From positions 1 to 41,062 of the forward strand of contig JALEZF010000105.1 of the NCBI GenBank assembly GCA_022773025.1: a stretch of 41,062 nt of DNA, in the 5' to 3' direction. Origin of the DNA: Clostridium sp. (GTDB taxonomy: Bacteria > Bacillota > Clostridia > Clostridiales > Clostridiaceae). Below the pieces are notes generated by a model. It saw nothing but the letters and a program-made list of their open reading frames with translations. It was not told the origin of the DNA and did no database searches. The position numbers were made by a program, and so were the translations under genes. Shown piece by piece: positions 8,666 to 17,645 of this stretch; within the stretch, counting starts at the first letter, position 1; each line of letters opens with the position of its first letter.

Positions 8666-10429
8666 TTATCTGAAATCTTCTATCACCAATTGTATACTTG
8701 TATTTCCATTAAACTGATTTACTTCTGGATAAAAAACTATATCAATATAAATATTATTTTTATGTCCTTCATACAGATTTTTTAATTCATTTTCACCATA
8801 CTTCATCATCATAGTATTCTCAAATTCCACTATATCTCCAAAATATATTCCTTCCACAAGAAGCCCTTCCTTTGAGAGGAATTGGATTTTCAGCACATTT
8901 TTATTCTTTCCAAGAATATTGGCTCTAATAGCTTTCAGTCCTTTTTCGCCAAATAGCGGTTTAGGATTTGCTTTTCCAAAAGGTTCAAGGCTATGAAGTG
9001 CATCTATTATTTCATAACTTATTGTCTTTATTGGAAGCTGCATATCTAAATAAATTTTAGGTACAAGGTCATCTTTTGTAAGAGGCGACATAGCATTTAG
9101 TCTTTCTCTTAATAAATCTATATTTTCTTCTGCAATTGATAGTCCAGCAGCCATAGGATGTCCTCCAAACCTAGTTAAAAGGTCTTTACATTTTAGAAGC
9201 TCTTCAAACATATTGTATCCCTCTATGGATCTTCCCGAACCCTTAGCTCCTTCCTCAGCTTTAGTTATTATTATGGAAGGCACATTATACTTTTCTCTTA
9301 CTCTTCCTGCTACTATTCCTGCTAAACTTTCATGAATATCCGGAACATAAATGACAAATACACTTTGATCCTTATAGTTGTTTTTTTCTATAACCTCAAT
9401 GGCTTTTTCAACGCCATCTTTGGTCATATCTTTTCTCTCTGAATTCAAATCATATAATTCCTTAGCTAACCTATTTGCAGTTTCCTCATCTTTGGATAAC
9501 AAAAGTTCAATTCCTCTTTTTGCATTATCCAACCTTCCTGATGCATTTATACATGGACCTATAACAAATCCCAGGTGATAAGCTGACAAAGTTTTATCCG
9601 CTATGTTGTTAATCTTAATCAGCGCCTTAAGACCAATATTTTCAGTATTATTCAGCATCTTAAGTCCTTCTTTAACGAATATCCTATTTTCATCTATAAG
9701 ATCAACTACATCACATACCGTTGCTATAGCTACAAATTCCATAAATTTCATGGTTTCTTCTTTAGGAATCAGAAATTCATCATAAAGCACCTCTATAAAC
9801 TTGTAGGCTACTGCTGCTCCACAGATTTTTTTAAACTTATATGGACAATCCTCTTGCTTAGGATTTACTACACATTGTGCTTTTGGTACTATAAAGCTTC
9901 TACGGCCACTTTCCTCTTCTACAAAGGGAATATCATGATGGTCTGTTACTATTACAGTCATACCCATTGATACGGCATGTTCTATCTCATTTATAGCAGC
10001 TATACCATTGTCACAAGTTATGAGAGTATCTACCCCTTGCTCCTTGGCCCTATTTATTATGTCTATATTTATTCCATATCCATCCTTAATTCTATCTGGT
10101 ATATCATAATCAACTAAAGCTCCAACTCTTTTTAGAGCAGTATAAAGCAAAAATGTGCTTATGACTCCATCAACATCATAATCACCTATTACTCTTATTC
10201 TCTTTTTCTCATATATCTTTTCTTTTATTATCTTAGCTGCGTTTTCAACATCTTTCATTTCTTTTGCTGTATGCAACAGTTCTACAGAAGGATTTAGAAA
10301 ACTTTCTATAAGCTCATCATCTGTAACGTCTCTGTTTACAATGAGCTTTGCTAAAAAGCTACTTATATGAAATTTCCTTGATATCTCATTGTAATCTATA
10401 TTCTTATTTTTAATGTACCACTTCTTCAA
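8666..10429 (-). CDS. recJ: Single-stranded-DNA-specific 5'-3' exonuclease RecJ
   Basis: DHH-family exonuclease that resects single-stranded DNA during recombination and base-excision repair. Motifs seen: VIGDYDVDGVIST (motif I), TCDNGI, VTDHHD (DHH), NPKQEDCPYKFKKICGAAVA, and the DHHA1 part with GSGRS and FGGHPMAAGLS. A C-terminal OB-like segment follows. The TTG at 10429 gives MKKWYIKN, which fits the family, and lies about 10 nt from AGGA. A GTG at 10438 is the alternative but has almost no spacing to the ribosome site. The gene follows the M16 peptidase gene with fewer than 20 bp between stop and start, so translation is probably coupled. At 587 residues it is close to the usual length. 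Confidence 0.95.
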   Translation of the reverse strand: MKKWYIKNKNIDYNEISRKFHISSFLAKLIVNRDVTDDELIESFLNPSVELLHTAKEMKDVENAAKIIKEKIYEKKRIRVIGDYDVDGVISTFLLYTALKRVGALVDYDIPDRIKDGYGINIDIINRAKEQGVDTLITCDNGIAAINEIEHAVSMGMTVIVTDHHDIPFVEEESGRRSFIVPKAQCVVNPKQEDCPYKFKKICGAAVAYKFIEVLYDEFLIPKEETMKFMEFVAIATVCDVVDLIDENRIFVKEGLKMLNNTENIGLKALIKINNIADKTLSAYHLGFVIGPCINASGRLDNAKRGIELLLSKDEETANRLAKELYDLNSERKDMTKDGVEKAIEVIEKNNYKDQSVFVIYVPDIHESLAGIVAGRVREKYNVPSIIITKAEEGAKGSGRSIEGYNMFEELLKCKDLLTRFGGHPMAAGLSIAEENIDLLRERLNAMSPLTKDDLVPKIYLDMQLPIKTISYEIIDALHSLEPFGKANPKPLFGEKGLKAIRANILGKNKNVLKIQFLSKEGLLVEGIYFGDIVEFENTMMMKYGENELKNLYEGHKNNIYIDIVFYPEVNQFNGNTSIQLVIEDFR

Positions 10430-10445
10430 ATTCGTCACTTCCTAG

Positions 10446-11639
10446 CTATCTTATTATTTGTACTATAGGATTTTTCAAAACTTTACAGGCAGTTTCTAAA
10501 ACTTTTTCTGCAGTTACATCCTTAGAATCAAGGTCCATATCATTATGGAACATTATATTATTTACACAAAGCCACTTAGCTCTTTCTATGGTTCTCTCCT
10601 CTAAAAACTCTTTTCTCATTTTGATTCTTTTTTTGTAGGTATCTATAGACTTTATTTTTAGAAACTCTTCTTTCCATGAGTTAAGCAAAGAATCTATGAG
10701 CTCTTTAACCTTATATATTTCAGATTTTTTACATCCTGCATATATAGTATATAAGCCTATGTTTTTCTCATATTTTATCTTGCCATACACATCATAGCTA
10801 AGACCGTTTTCTGTCCTTATCTTATCATATAGCTTAGAGCTCACCCCTTCACCGAAATATCCATTAAATACGTATAAATCTTTAAGCTCATCTATTGAAA
10901 GACTGCTTATATCAAAACCATAAAGTATCTTTGCCCCCAAGAATCCTTCTATCTCTTTTTCATAGATTCCACAATTCATTGTTTCCTTAAGTTCTTTCAC
11001 TTTAAGCTTCTCATTTACAGGTGCTTTTCCCCAAATATCAAAAATAATTTTAAAGACTTCATTATAATCCATGGAGGTCACTACAGATATGACGCAATTG
11101 TTTGCCACATAATATTCTTTATAAAATTTATTTAAATCTTTCATAGTTAGATTTCTTATATTTTTTTCGTCACCTATTATTATATCTTTTATTCTTTTAG
11201 TGTCATATCCATTAAAGAGCATCTCATCCTCTAGAAGCTGTTCAAAATCTTCTTTCCACTCCTTTGATTCCTGTATAACCACATCTCTTTCTGTAATAAA
11301 CCCATCCCCACTCATCATAGGATTCAAAATTATATCGCTGTAGAGTCTAAATCCCTTTTCAAAGTCTTCTTTTAACGTTGTCCCATAATAAATAGCATAA
11401 GGATAATTAGTCATTGCATTATTAAATACAAATAGTTCATCTAGTATGCTATTTATCTCATCTTCGCTCTTTGAAGTAGTTCCCTTAAAAAGCATATGTT
11501 CTAAAAGGTGGGCTGCTCCTATGTTTTCTTCATCTTCCATAAAGGCACCTGCTTCAAACCCTATAGAAAAGGACGTTAAATCTCCTTGTCTATATTCATA
11601 TATAAATGTCAAACCATTAGGTAAAATTATTTTTTCCAT
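10446..11639 (-). CDS. M16-family zinc metallopeptidase (insulinase/processing-peptidase type)
   Basis: Predicted cytoplasmic zinc peptidase of pitrilysin clan ME. The inverted zinc motif HLLEH (His44, Glu47, His48) is intact, and the downstream helix supplies the third ligand glutamate (VIQESKEWKED region). The second M16 domain carries FNGYFGEGVSSKLYDKIR, the usual glycine/serine-rich signature. The 397-residue size is typical of the short two-domain bacterial enzymes, one half of an M16 heterodimer or a homodimer. The start has AAGGAG upstream. It is the first gene of a pair with recJ and is divergent from the GtrA gene, whose start region overlaps its promoter. The substrate is unknown. 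Confidence 0.9.
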   Translation of the reverse strand: MEKIILPNGLTFIYEYRQGDLTSFSIGFEAGAFMEDEENIGAAHLLEHMLFKGTTSKSEDEINSILDELFVFNNAMTNYPYAIYYGTTLKEDFEKGFRLYSDIILNPMMSGDGFITERDVVIQESKEWKEDFEQLLEDEMLFNGYDTKRIKDIIIGDEKNIRNLTMKDLNKFYKEYYVANNCVISVVTSMDYNEVFKIIFDIWGKAPVNEKLKVKELKETMNCGIYEKEIEGFLGAKILYGFDISSLSIDELKDLYVFNGYFGEGVSSKLYDKIRTENGLSYDVYGKIKYEKNIGLYTIYAGCKKSEIYKVKELIDSLLNSWKEEFLKIKSIDTYKKRIKMRKEFLEERTIERAKWLCVNNIMFHNDMDLDSKDVTAEKVLETACKVLKNPIVQIIR

Positions 11640-11654
11640 CTACAATCTCCTTTA

Positions 11655-11682
11655 TTGTAAATTTGTGCAATTGTATTATAAT
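11655..11682 (+). promoter_or_regulatory. Candidate promoter of the GtrA gene, overlapping the divergent M16 promoter region
   Basis: TTGTAA (11655-11660), 16 bp, TATAAT (11677-11682). The -10 region TATTATAATA is itself palindromic and could serve as -10 on both strands. Confidence 0.5.
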
Positions 11683-11698
11683 ATATATGGTGATAAAA

Positions 11699-12136
11699 TT
11701 GAAATTTAAAATTAACTTTAAAATACCAAAAGCTTTCAGACAATTAATAATTTACAGCTTAGTTGGCTTCTCCAACATGATTTTAGATCTTCTCATAGTA
11801 AATATACTTATGAAAACCTTTAATACATATAATGGCCCACTGCTTATGGCATTTAACATTATATCATTTCTTGTGTACTCCTTAAATGGATATACACTAA
11901 ATAAAAAATTTACATTTAAAAGCTCAGAAAAATCTTATTTAAAATATATGATAGTATTAGGAGGATCTGTAATAATCGAAACACCTCTTTTTTCGATTCT
12001 CACTGTCTTTAATATTTTTTCTTTAGATAAAGTTTTATGGGCAAACCTATGCAAGATACTCTCCTTTACCATAGGTGGTATTATGTGTTTTTTGATAAAC
12101 AAATTTTTAATCTTCAAAGAGAAAAAATCAGATTAA
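11699..12136 (+). CDS. GtrA-like small membrane protein
   Basis: Four-helix membrane protein of the GtrA family, thought to help move lipid-linked sugars across the membrane for cell-surface glycosylation. The signature is seen: QLIIYSLVGFSNMILDLLIVN, a Y.LNKKFTF motif after helix 2, and a second pair of helices ending GGIMCFLINKFLIFKEKK. About 145 residues, normal size. The start is uncertain: TTG at 11699 has GGTGAT four nt upstream and sits just after the predicted transcript start. An in-frame ATG at 11687 has no ribosome site. No glycosyltransferase lies beside it, so its sugar partner is unknown. Confidence 0.82.
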   Translation: MKFKINFKIPKAFRQLIIYSLVGFSNMILDLLIVNILMKTFNTYNGPLLMAFNIISFLVYSLNGYTLNKKFTFKSSEKSYLKYMIVLGGSVIIETPLFSILTVFNIFSLDKVLWANLCKILSFTIGGIMCFLINKFLIFKEKKSD

Positions 12137-12161
12137 ACTTTAAAGTCTAATCTGATTTTTT
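12122..12161. terminator. Bidirectional terminator between the GtrA and DJ-1/PfpI genes
   Basis: 14-bp perfect stem (12122-12135 and 12148-12161) with A-runs on one side and T-runs on the other, so it works for both convergent genes. It overlaps the GtrA stop codon. Confidence 0.9.
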
Positions 12162-12165
12162 TATT

Positions 12166-12714
12166 TTATCTATCATATATCATTGAGGCTCTTAATTCTT
12201 TTCCCTGTTTTTCGTAGCCAAGGTAACCCATTATGGCAGCTGCAAAGTCAAAAGCCGTTCCTGCTCCCCTGCTTGTTATTATGTTGCCGTCCTTTACTAC
12301 AATGTCTTGGCTATAATAAGCCTCCTTAAGGTCCTCTTCAAAGCCTGGGTAACTTGTTAGGTTCTTTCCCTTAATTATGCCTGCTGAGGCTAAAACTATT
12401 GGAGCAGCGCATATGGCTGCTATAAGTTTTCCTTTTTCATTATATTCTTTAATCATCTCCAACACATAGGTGCTATTTTGAAGATTTCTAGTACCAGGCA
12501 TTCCTCCCGGTAAAATAAGACCATCATACTCAGCTGTAGCGTCACTTGCCTTCATGTCTGCAATGACTTTAATATTGTGGGCACCATTAACCTGAAGATC
12601 TTCTGATATAGATACTGTATCACATCCTATACCAGCTCTTCTAAGGACATCTACTACTGTAAGAGCTTCTATCTCTTCAAATCCGTCAGCTAAAAAAAGA
12701 ATTATTTTTTTCAT
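12166..12714 (-). CDS. DJ-1/PfpI family protein (YajL/ThiJ-like)
   Basis: Member of the class I glutamine-amidotransferase-like DJ-1 superfamily: possible glyoxalase III, deglycase, chaperone or oxidative-stress sensor. What is seen: the N-terminal acidic motif LADGFEEIEA with the conserved Glu, the nucleophile elbow AAICAAPIVLA with the conserved Cys, and the C-terminal TSRGAGTAFDFA. The ATG at 12714 is chosen because GGGAGG lies 7 nt upstream; a longer TTG-started reading from 12729 would cover that ribosome site. It gives 182 residues, as expected. It is the last gene of the mnmH-parE-parC run, 23 bp after parC, and ends at a bidirectional terminator. The exact activity cannot be told. Confidence 0.9.
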   Translation of the reverse strand: MKKIILFLADGFEEIEALTVVDVLRRAGIGCDTVSISEDLQVNGAHNIKVIADMKASDATAEYDGLILPGGMPGTRNLQNSTYVLEMIKEYNEKGKLIAAICAAPIVLASAGIIKGKNLTSYPGFEEDLKEAYYSQDIVVKDGNIITSRGAGTAFDFAAAIMGYLGYEKQGKELRASMIYDR

Positions 12715-12737
12715 AAATCTGCCTCCCAAAATACTTT

Positions 12738-15647
12738 TTATGATAAATCTACTTTTATAATTTTATCATCCATAACCATGGTCATAATATTTGTTCCTCT
12801 GCCTGCTCTATTTTGAAGTTTTATGAAGTCTATGTCTATATTTCTTTCTTCTTTGTACTGAGTTTTTATTGTAGCACAAGATTTATCTCTTGTAATAGAA
12901 ACCTCATCATCATCACTATAAGAGTTTAAAATTACAGATCCAAATATAACTTTATCTTCTTCCTTAAGACTTATAGCAGTAACTCCTGTTGCTATTCTTC
13001 CCATTGGATTTACAGGATCAATTAAGAATCGTATTGCCATACCAAGTTCTGTTATTAGTAGAGCTTCACTTCCTTGTGATTTCACATACTCAATGGAAAT
13101 CAGTTCATCTGTTTCCTCTTTAAACTTGTGACAAGGCATCCCTTGGAAGTCACCTAAGAATTCTTTCATAAATGTTTTCTTTATCATACCACCCTTAGTG
13201 AAAAATACAAAGGTATCTTCATCATTGTATTGGGTAAACTCTACAACTTTTATTATCTTTTCTTCATTATTTAAAGCATCTACAAAATCCCATAATTTTA
13301 TATTGCCATCTTTGATGCCTTGAACCATAAATCCTTTTATCTTATATACATTTCCTTTGGTTGTGAAGATCAATATATCACTAAAGGAATTTGCTTTAAC
13401 CTTCTGATACGAATCTCTTCTATATCCATCATAAATTTTAATCATACCCTTTTCATTTATACCAAAGGTGAAATTATAAAAATCTATATTTTCCACTATG
13501 TCTACACTTATTATAGAATCTCTAGAAGATAAATTCACTATACTGGTTCCTAATATATTTCTGTCAACAAGCTGCAATTCTGGTTCTTCTATAGTGAAGT
13601 CTAAACCTAAACTGCTCTTTAATCTTAGATTTTTTCTCTCTTCTTCATTATCTCTAAGCTCTATGAAGATAAGGGAATCATCATCTTTCATCTTTAAAGC
13701 TAAAAGTCTGCTATAATTTGTTGAGAATTTATCTAAAGGCGTCTTTTTAATCATACCTTTAGATGTTACAAAAACAAAGGACTTATTCGGATTAAATACA
13801 TCTATAGAAAAGGCATTAACTATATTTTCTTCATTTAAATCTAATCCCCTAACTAAGCTGTCAATCCTCTCACCTTTATCTTTCCACTTGCATTCAGGCA
13901 GGGAATTCCCTCGAGTTTGATACATATTTCCCTTATCAGTAAATAAAAGTAGAATATCTTTTGTGTTTGATGAAATAAGATATTTTCCAAAATCCCCTTC
14001 TCTATATTCTATATCACTTAAATCACTGTTTAATCTGTTATAGGATTTTAGAGGTATTCTCTTTATGAAACCATCCTTGGATAAAGTTATCATTATGTCC
14101 TCTGACACCATGATCTCCTCAAGATCTATCTTAGCCTCTTTATCGTCTTCTATTATCTCTGTCCTTCTGTCATCATTGTATTGCTCCTTCACTCTAAGAA
14201 GTTCCTCTTTTATGACTTTCATAAGCTGACTTTCACTGCTTAATATTCCCTTAAGCTTCTTTATAAGCTTTTCTAATTCTCTATGTTCCTTTTGGAATTC
14301 TTTTATTTCAAGACCGGTTAATCTATAAAGCATAAGCTCTAATATAGCTTCTGCCTGCATTGCCGTAAATCCAAACTTATTAGAAAGATTCTCTCCTGCT
14401 TCTTTTTTAGACTTAGAACTTCTAATAGTAGCTATTATCTGATCCATTATATCTATAGCCTTTATGAATCCTTCTACTATATGGAATCTCTTTTCTGCTG
14501 TTTCAAGTTCTTTTCTTGTTCTTCTTGTTACTATCTCTTTTCTATGACTTACATAATGCTTTAATATGGATTTCAAACCTAAAGTTTCAGGCTTTCCATC
14601 TGCTATTGCAACCATATTAAAGGTAAGATTACATTGAAGATCCGTTCTTTTAAAGAGATATTTAAGAACTTTATCTGCCATATCATAGTCAACTGACTTT
14701 TTGAATTCAATTACAGCCCTTATTCCTGTTCTATCAGATTCATCTCTTATATCGCTTATGGACTCTAAAGCCTTTGAGTGCCTTTTGTCTCCCGTCATTT
14801 CAGATATGTTTTGAAGAAGCTTCGCTTTATTTCTCCTATAAGGGAATTCAGTTATAACTATACCAAGCCTTCCATTTTCTAATTTTTCTATAGACGTCTT
14901 TGCCCTTAAAGTTACTTTTCCTTCTCCTTTTTCATAGGCAGCTATAAGGGAATCTTTTCCTATGAGGATACCTCCAGTTGGAAGATCCGGGCCCTTTATA
15001 TACTGCATAAGTTCCTTTGTGCTTATTTCCCCATTGTCTATATAAGCCAAAGTTCCATCTATAACTTCTCCTAAATTGTGAGGAGGTATATTTGTGGCAA
15101 GTCCAACAGCTATTCCAAAGGTTCCATTGACTAAAAGATTAGGATAGCTTGCTGGAAGAACTTTGGGCTCCATCTCAGTTTCAGAATAGTTTGGAACCAT
15201 ATCCACAACATCTTTTTCTATATCCTTTATCATTTCAAGGGCCATAGATGTAAGCCTTGCTTCTGTGTAACGCATAGCAGCAGCTCCATCACCATCTGTA
15301 CTTCCCCAGTTACCATGACCATCTATAAGAGGTTTTCTAGTTGAGAAGTCCTGCGCAAGTATTACCATTGCATCATAGACAGAGGCATCTCCATGAGGGT
15401 GAAATTTACCTAATATATCTCCAACTATTCTAGCGGATTTATAATAGGGCCTATCCGGAAAAGCTTTTAAGAGATAAGCTCCATATAATATTCTTCTGTG
15501 TACAGGCTTTAATCCATCTCTTACATCAGGCAATGCTCTATCTTTTGCAACTTCTACCGCATAAGGAAGATAATTTTCCGGCATAGCTTCTTCAATAGCT
15601 ATATCTATTATGTTATTATCCTTTGGGATATCAATTTTCTTCGCCAT
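12738..15647 (-). CDS. parC: DNA topoisomerase IV subunit A
   Basis: Breakage-reunion subunit that passes DNA duplexes, decatenates daughter chromosomes and relaxes supercoils with ParE. What is seen: winged-helix domain with GLKPVHRRILYG, HPHGDASVYDAM, and the catalytic tyrosine at about 127 in AAAMRYTEARLT. A coiled-coil follows at about 370-500, then a beta-pinwheel C-terminal region with repeated blade motifs. It is 969 residues, longer than the usual 800 or so, from a large C-terminal domain; no GyrA-box of QRRGGRG type was seen, which favours ParC over GyrA. The residue after HPHGD, Ser in most quinolone-sensitive enzymes, is Ala88. ATG start with AAGGAG about 12 nt upstream, 26 bp after parE. 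Confidence 0.9.
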   Translation of the reverse strand: MAKKIDIPKDNNIIDIAIEEAMPENYLPYAVEVAKDRALPDVRDGLKPVHRRILYGAYLLKAFPDRPYYKSARIVGDILGKFHPHGDASVYDAMVILAQDFSTRKPLIDGHGNWGSTDGDGAAAMRYTEARLTSMALEMIKDIEKDVVDMVPNYSETEMEPKVLPASYPNLLVNGTFGIAVGLATNIPPHNLGEVIDGTLAYIDNGEISTKELMQYIKGPDLPTGGILIGKDSLIAAYEKGEGKVTLRAKTSIEKLENGRLGIVITEFPYRRNKAKLLQNISEMTGDKRHSKALESISDIRDESDRTGIRAVIEFKKSVDYDMADKVLKYLFKRTDLQCNLTFNMVAIADGKPETLGLKSILKHYVSHRKEIVTRRTRKELETAEKRFHIVEGFIKAIDIMDQIIATIRSSKSKKEAGENLSNKFGFTAMQAEAILELMLYRLTGLEIKEFQKEHRELEKLIKKLKGILSSESQLMKVIKEELLRVKEQYNDDRRTEIIEDDKEAKIDLEEIMVSEDIMITLSKDGFIKRIPLKSYNRLNSDLSDIEYREGDFGKYLISSNTKDILLLFTDKGNMYQTRGNSLPECKWKDKGERIDSLVRGLDLNEENIVNAFSIDVFNPNKSFVFVTSKGMIKKTPLDKFSTNYSRLLALKMKDDDSLIFIELRDNEEERKNLRLKSSLGLDFTIEEPELQLVDRNILGTSIVNLSSRDSIISVDIVENIDFYNFTFGINEKGMIKIYDGYRRDSYQKVKANSFSDILIFTTKGNVYKIKGFMVQGIKDGNIKLWDFVDALNNEEKIIKVVEFTQYNDEDTFVFFTKGGMIKKTFMKEFLGDFQGMPCHKFKEETDELISIEYVKSQGSEALLITELGMAIRFLIDPVNPMGRIATGVTAISLKEEDKVIFGSVILNSYSDDDEVSITRDKSCATIKTQYKEERNIDIDFIKLQNRAGRGTNIMTMVMDDKIIKVDLS

Positions 15648-15673
15648 ATAATTTCTTCGCTCCTTCTATAATG

Positions 15674-17623
15674 TTAAAACTCAGCATATTTGTACATATA
15701 ATTTTTTCTAGGCTCTACTACATCCCCCATAAGAAGTGATACCATCTTTTCTGCCTTTGCTGCATCATGTATACTTACTCTGTGAAGAGTTCTTGTCTCA
15801 GGATTTAAGGTTGTATCCCAAAGCTGATCTGGATTCATCTCTCCAAGACCCTTATATCTTTGAACAACTATGTTTTTACCCATCTTCTTTTTTACATCCT
15901 CAAGCTCATCATCACTATAAGCATATTCAAAAACTTCTTTCCCCTTTACCTTCTTTGAAATCTTATATAAAGGAGGCTGTGCTATATAGAGATGTCCATT
16001 TTGAATAAGTGGTCTCATATACCTATACAAATATGTCATCCATAATGTCCTTATGTGATATCCATCTACATCGGCATCACTCATTATTATTATTTTATCG
16101 TATTTTAAATCCGCTTCTTTATAATTATCTAAAGTTCCTGTTCCTATAGCAGTATTGAATATCTTTAGTTCTTCAGATGCCAATACATTTTCAAGTTTCT
16201 GCTTTTCAGTGTTCATTATCTTACCCTTTGAAGGCATTATAGTCTGGAATCTTCTATCTCTAGCTTGCTTTGCAGAACCTCCTGCAGAGTCTCCCTCAAC
16301 TACTATAAATTCATTTACTGTCTTATCCTTCATTGTACATACAGCTACTTTCCCTGCTAAAGGTGCAGTTCCCTTACCTATCTTTTTCTTTTCGGCTTCA
16401 TTTATCTTTTTTATCTTATCTCTTCTTGCAGCGGCATCTATAGCATTATTTATTATGGAAGATGCTATATCCTTATTGTCTTCTATCCACTGGCTTAACT
16501 TCACATAAGTAAGCTCATTCATCATGGTGTAAGCTTCATTATTTCCAAGCTTAGTTTTTGTTTGTCCTTCAAACATAGGATTTGAAAGCTTTATTCTAAC
16601 TATTGCAGTTAACCCTTCTCTAAGGTCGTCCCCCTCAAATTCCTTGTCCTTTTCTTTTATCAAATTAAGTTTTTTTGCCCATTCCTTAAATGCTCTAGTC
16701 ATTCCTGTTTTAAATCCAGTTTCATGAGTTCCAGCTTCTGTTGTAGGTATGTTATTTACGTAACTTGCTATATATTCCGTAGTGGAGTCTGTGAATTGCA
16801 TGCATATTTCTCCATACATATCTATTCCATTAATGGACTTTTCACCGTCAAATAATATTGGACTTTGATGAAGGACAGTTTTGCTCTCGTTTAAATAATC
16901 TATAAAGTCTAAAAGCCCTCTCTCTGAGAAGTATTCTTTTTGAAACGGTTCTTCTTTTCTATTATCTATAAGTTCAAGAGTTATTCCTTTGTTTTGAAAA
17001 GCAAGTTCTTGAAGTCTCTCATCTATAATTTCAACTTTAAAGTCTGTTGTAGAAAAAACTTCTTTATCTGGCATGAATGTTATTTCTGTACCAGTAATCT
17101 TAGTTTTCCCAACCTTTTCAAGGCCATTAACAGGAGTTCCAGGCATATTTCTTTTAAGTTCCTTATCATACGCATATTCAAACCTCTGCTTGTAAATATA
17201 CCCATCCTGATAAATAGTAACTTCCATCCATGTAGAAAGTGCATTTACTACTGCAGCACCAACACCATGAAGTCCTCCTGAAGTTTTATAGTTCTTGTTG
17301 TTAAACTTTCCTCCAGTATGAAGTTCCGTAAATACCATCTCAACCCCAGACTTTTTCTTTATAGGGTGTATTCCTGTAGGAATCCCTCTTCCATTGTCTA
17401 TGACAGTTACACTCTTATCTTTGTTTAAGATTATTGTAACTTTGTTTCCAAAACCATTTGTTATCTCATCTATAGCGTTATCTAATATTTCCCATACACA
17501 ATGATGTAATCCCTTTGATCCTGTAGAACCAATGTACATACCTGGTCTTATTCTAACAGGTTCAAGCTTTTCTAAGGATGTAAGGTCAGTTACATCATAG
17601 GATTTTTTAATTTCTTCTCCCAT
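15674..17623 (-). CDS. parE: DNA topoisomerase IV subunit B
   Basis: ATPase subunit of topoisomerase IV. GHKL ATP-binding domain at about 1-220: EILDNAIDEI, DNGRGIPTGIHP, and the GGLHGVGAAVVNAL lid. Transducer domain at about 225-400. TOPRIM domain with EGDSAGGSAKQARDR and the metal-binding DADVDGYHIRTL; C-terminal ending with QRYKGLGEMNPDQLW. The 649-residue length fits ParE or clostridial GyrB; adjacency to parC and the lack of dnaA, recF or gyrA neighbours favour ParE. AGGAGG lies 6 nt before the ATG. It is second in the run after mnmH with a 22-bp gap, so it is probably transcribed from the mnmH promoter. Confidence 0.92.
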   Translation of the reverse strand: MGEEIKKSYDVTDLTSLEKLEPVRIRPGMYIGSTGSKGLHHCVWEILDNAIDEITNGFGNKVTIILNKDKSVTVIDNGRGIPTGIHPIKKKSGVEMVFTELHTGGKFNNKNYKTSGGLHGVGAAVVNALSTWMEVTIYQDGYIYKQRFEYAYDKELKRNMPGTPVNGLEKVGKTKITGTEITFMPDKEVFSTTDFKVEIIDERLQELAFQNKGITLELIDNRKEEPFQKEYFSERGLLDFIDYLNESKTVLHQSPILFDGEKSINGIDMYGEICMQFTDSTTEYIASYVNNIPTTEAGTHETGFKTGMTRAFKEWAKKLNLIKEKDKEFEGDDLREGLTAIVRIKLSNPMFEGQTKTKLGNNEAYTMMNELTYVKLSQWIEDNKDIASSIINNAIDAAARRDKIKKINEAEKKKIGKGTAPLAGKVAVCTMKDKTVNEFIVVEGDSAGGSAKQARDRRFQTIMPSKGKIMNTEKQKLENVLASEELKIFNTAIGTGTLDNYKEADLKYDKIIIMSDADVDGYHIRTLWMTYLYRYMRPLIQNGHLYIAQPPLYKISKKVKGKEVFEYAYSDDELEDVKKKMGKNIVVQRYKGLGEMNPDQLWDTTLNPETRTLHRVSIHDAAKAEKMVSLLMGDVVEPRKNYMYKYAEF

Positions 17624-17645
17624 GTTATTCCTCCTAAGCTCTATA

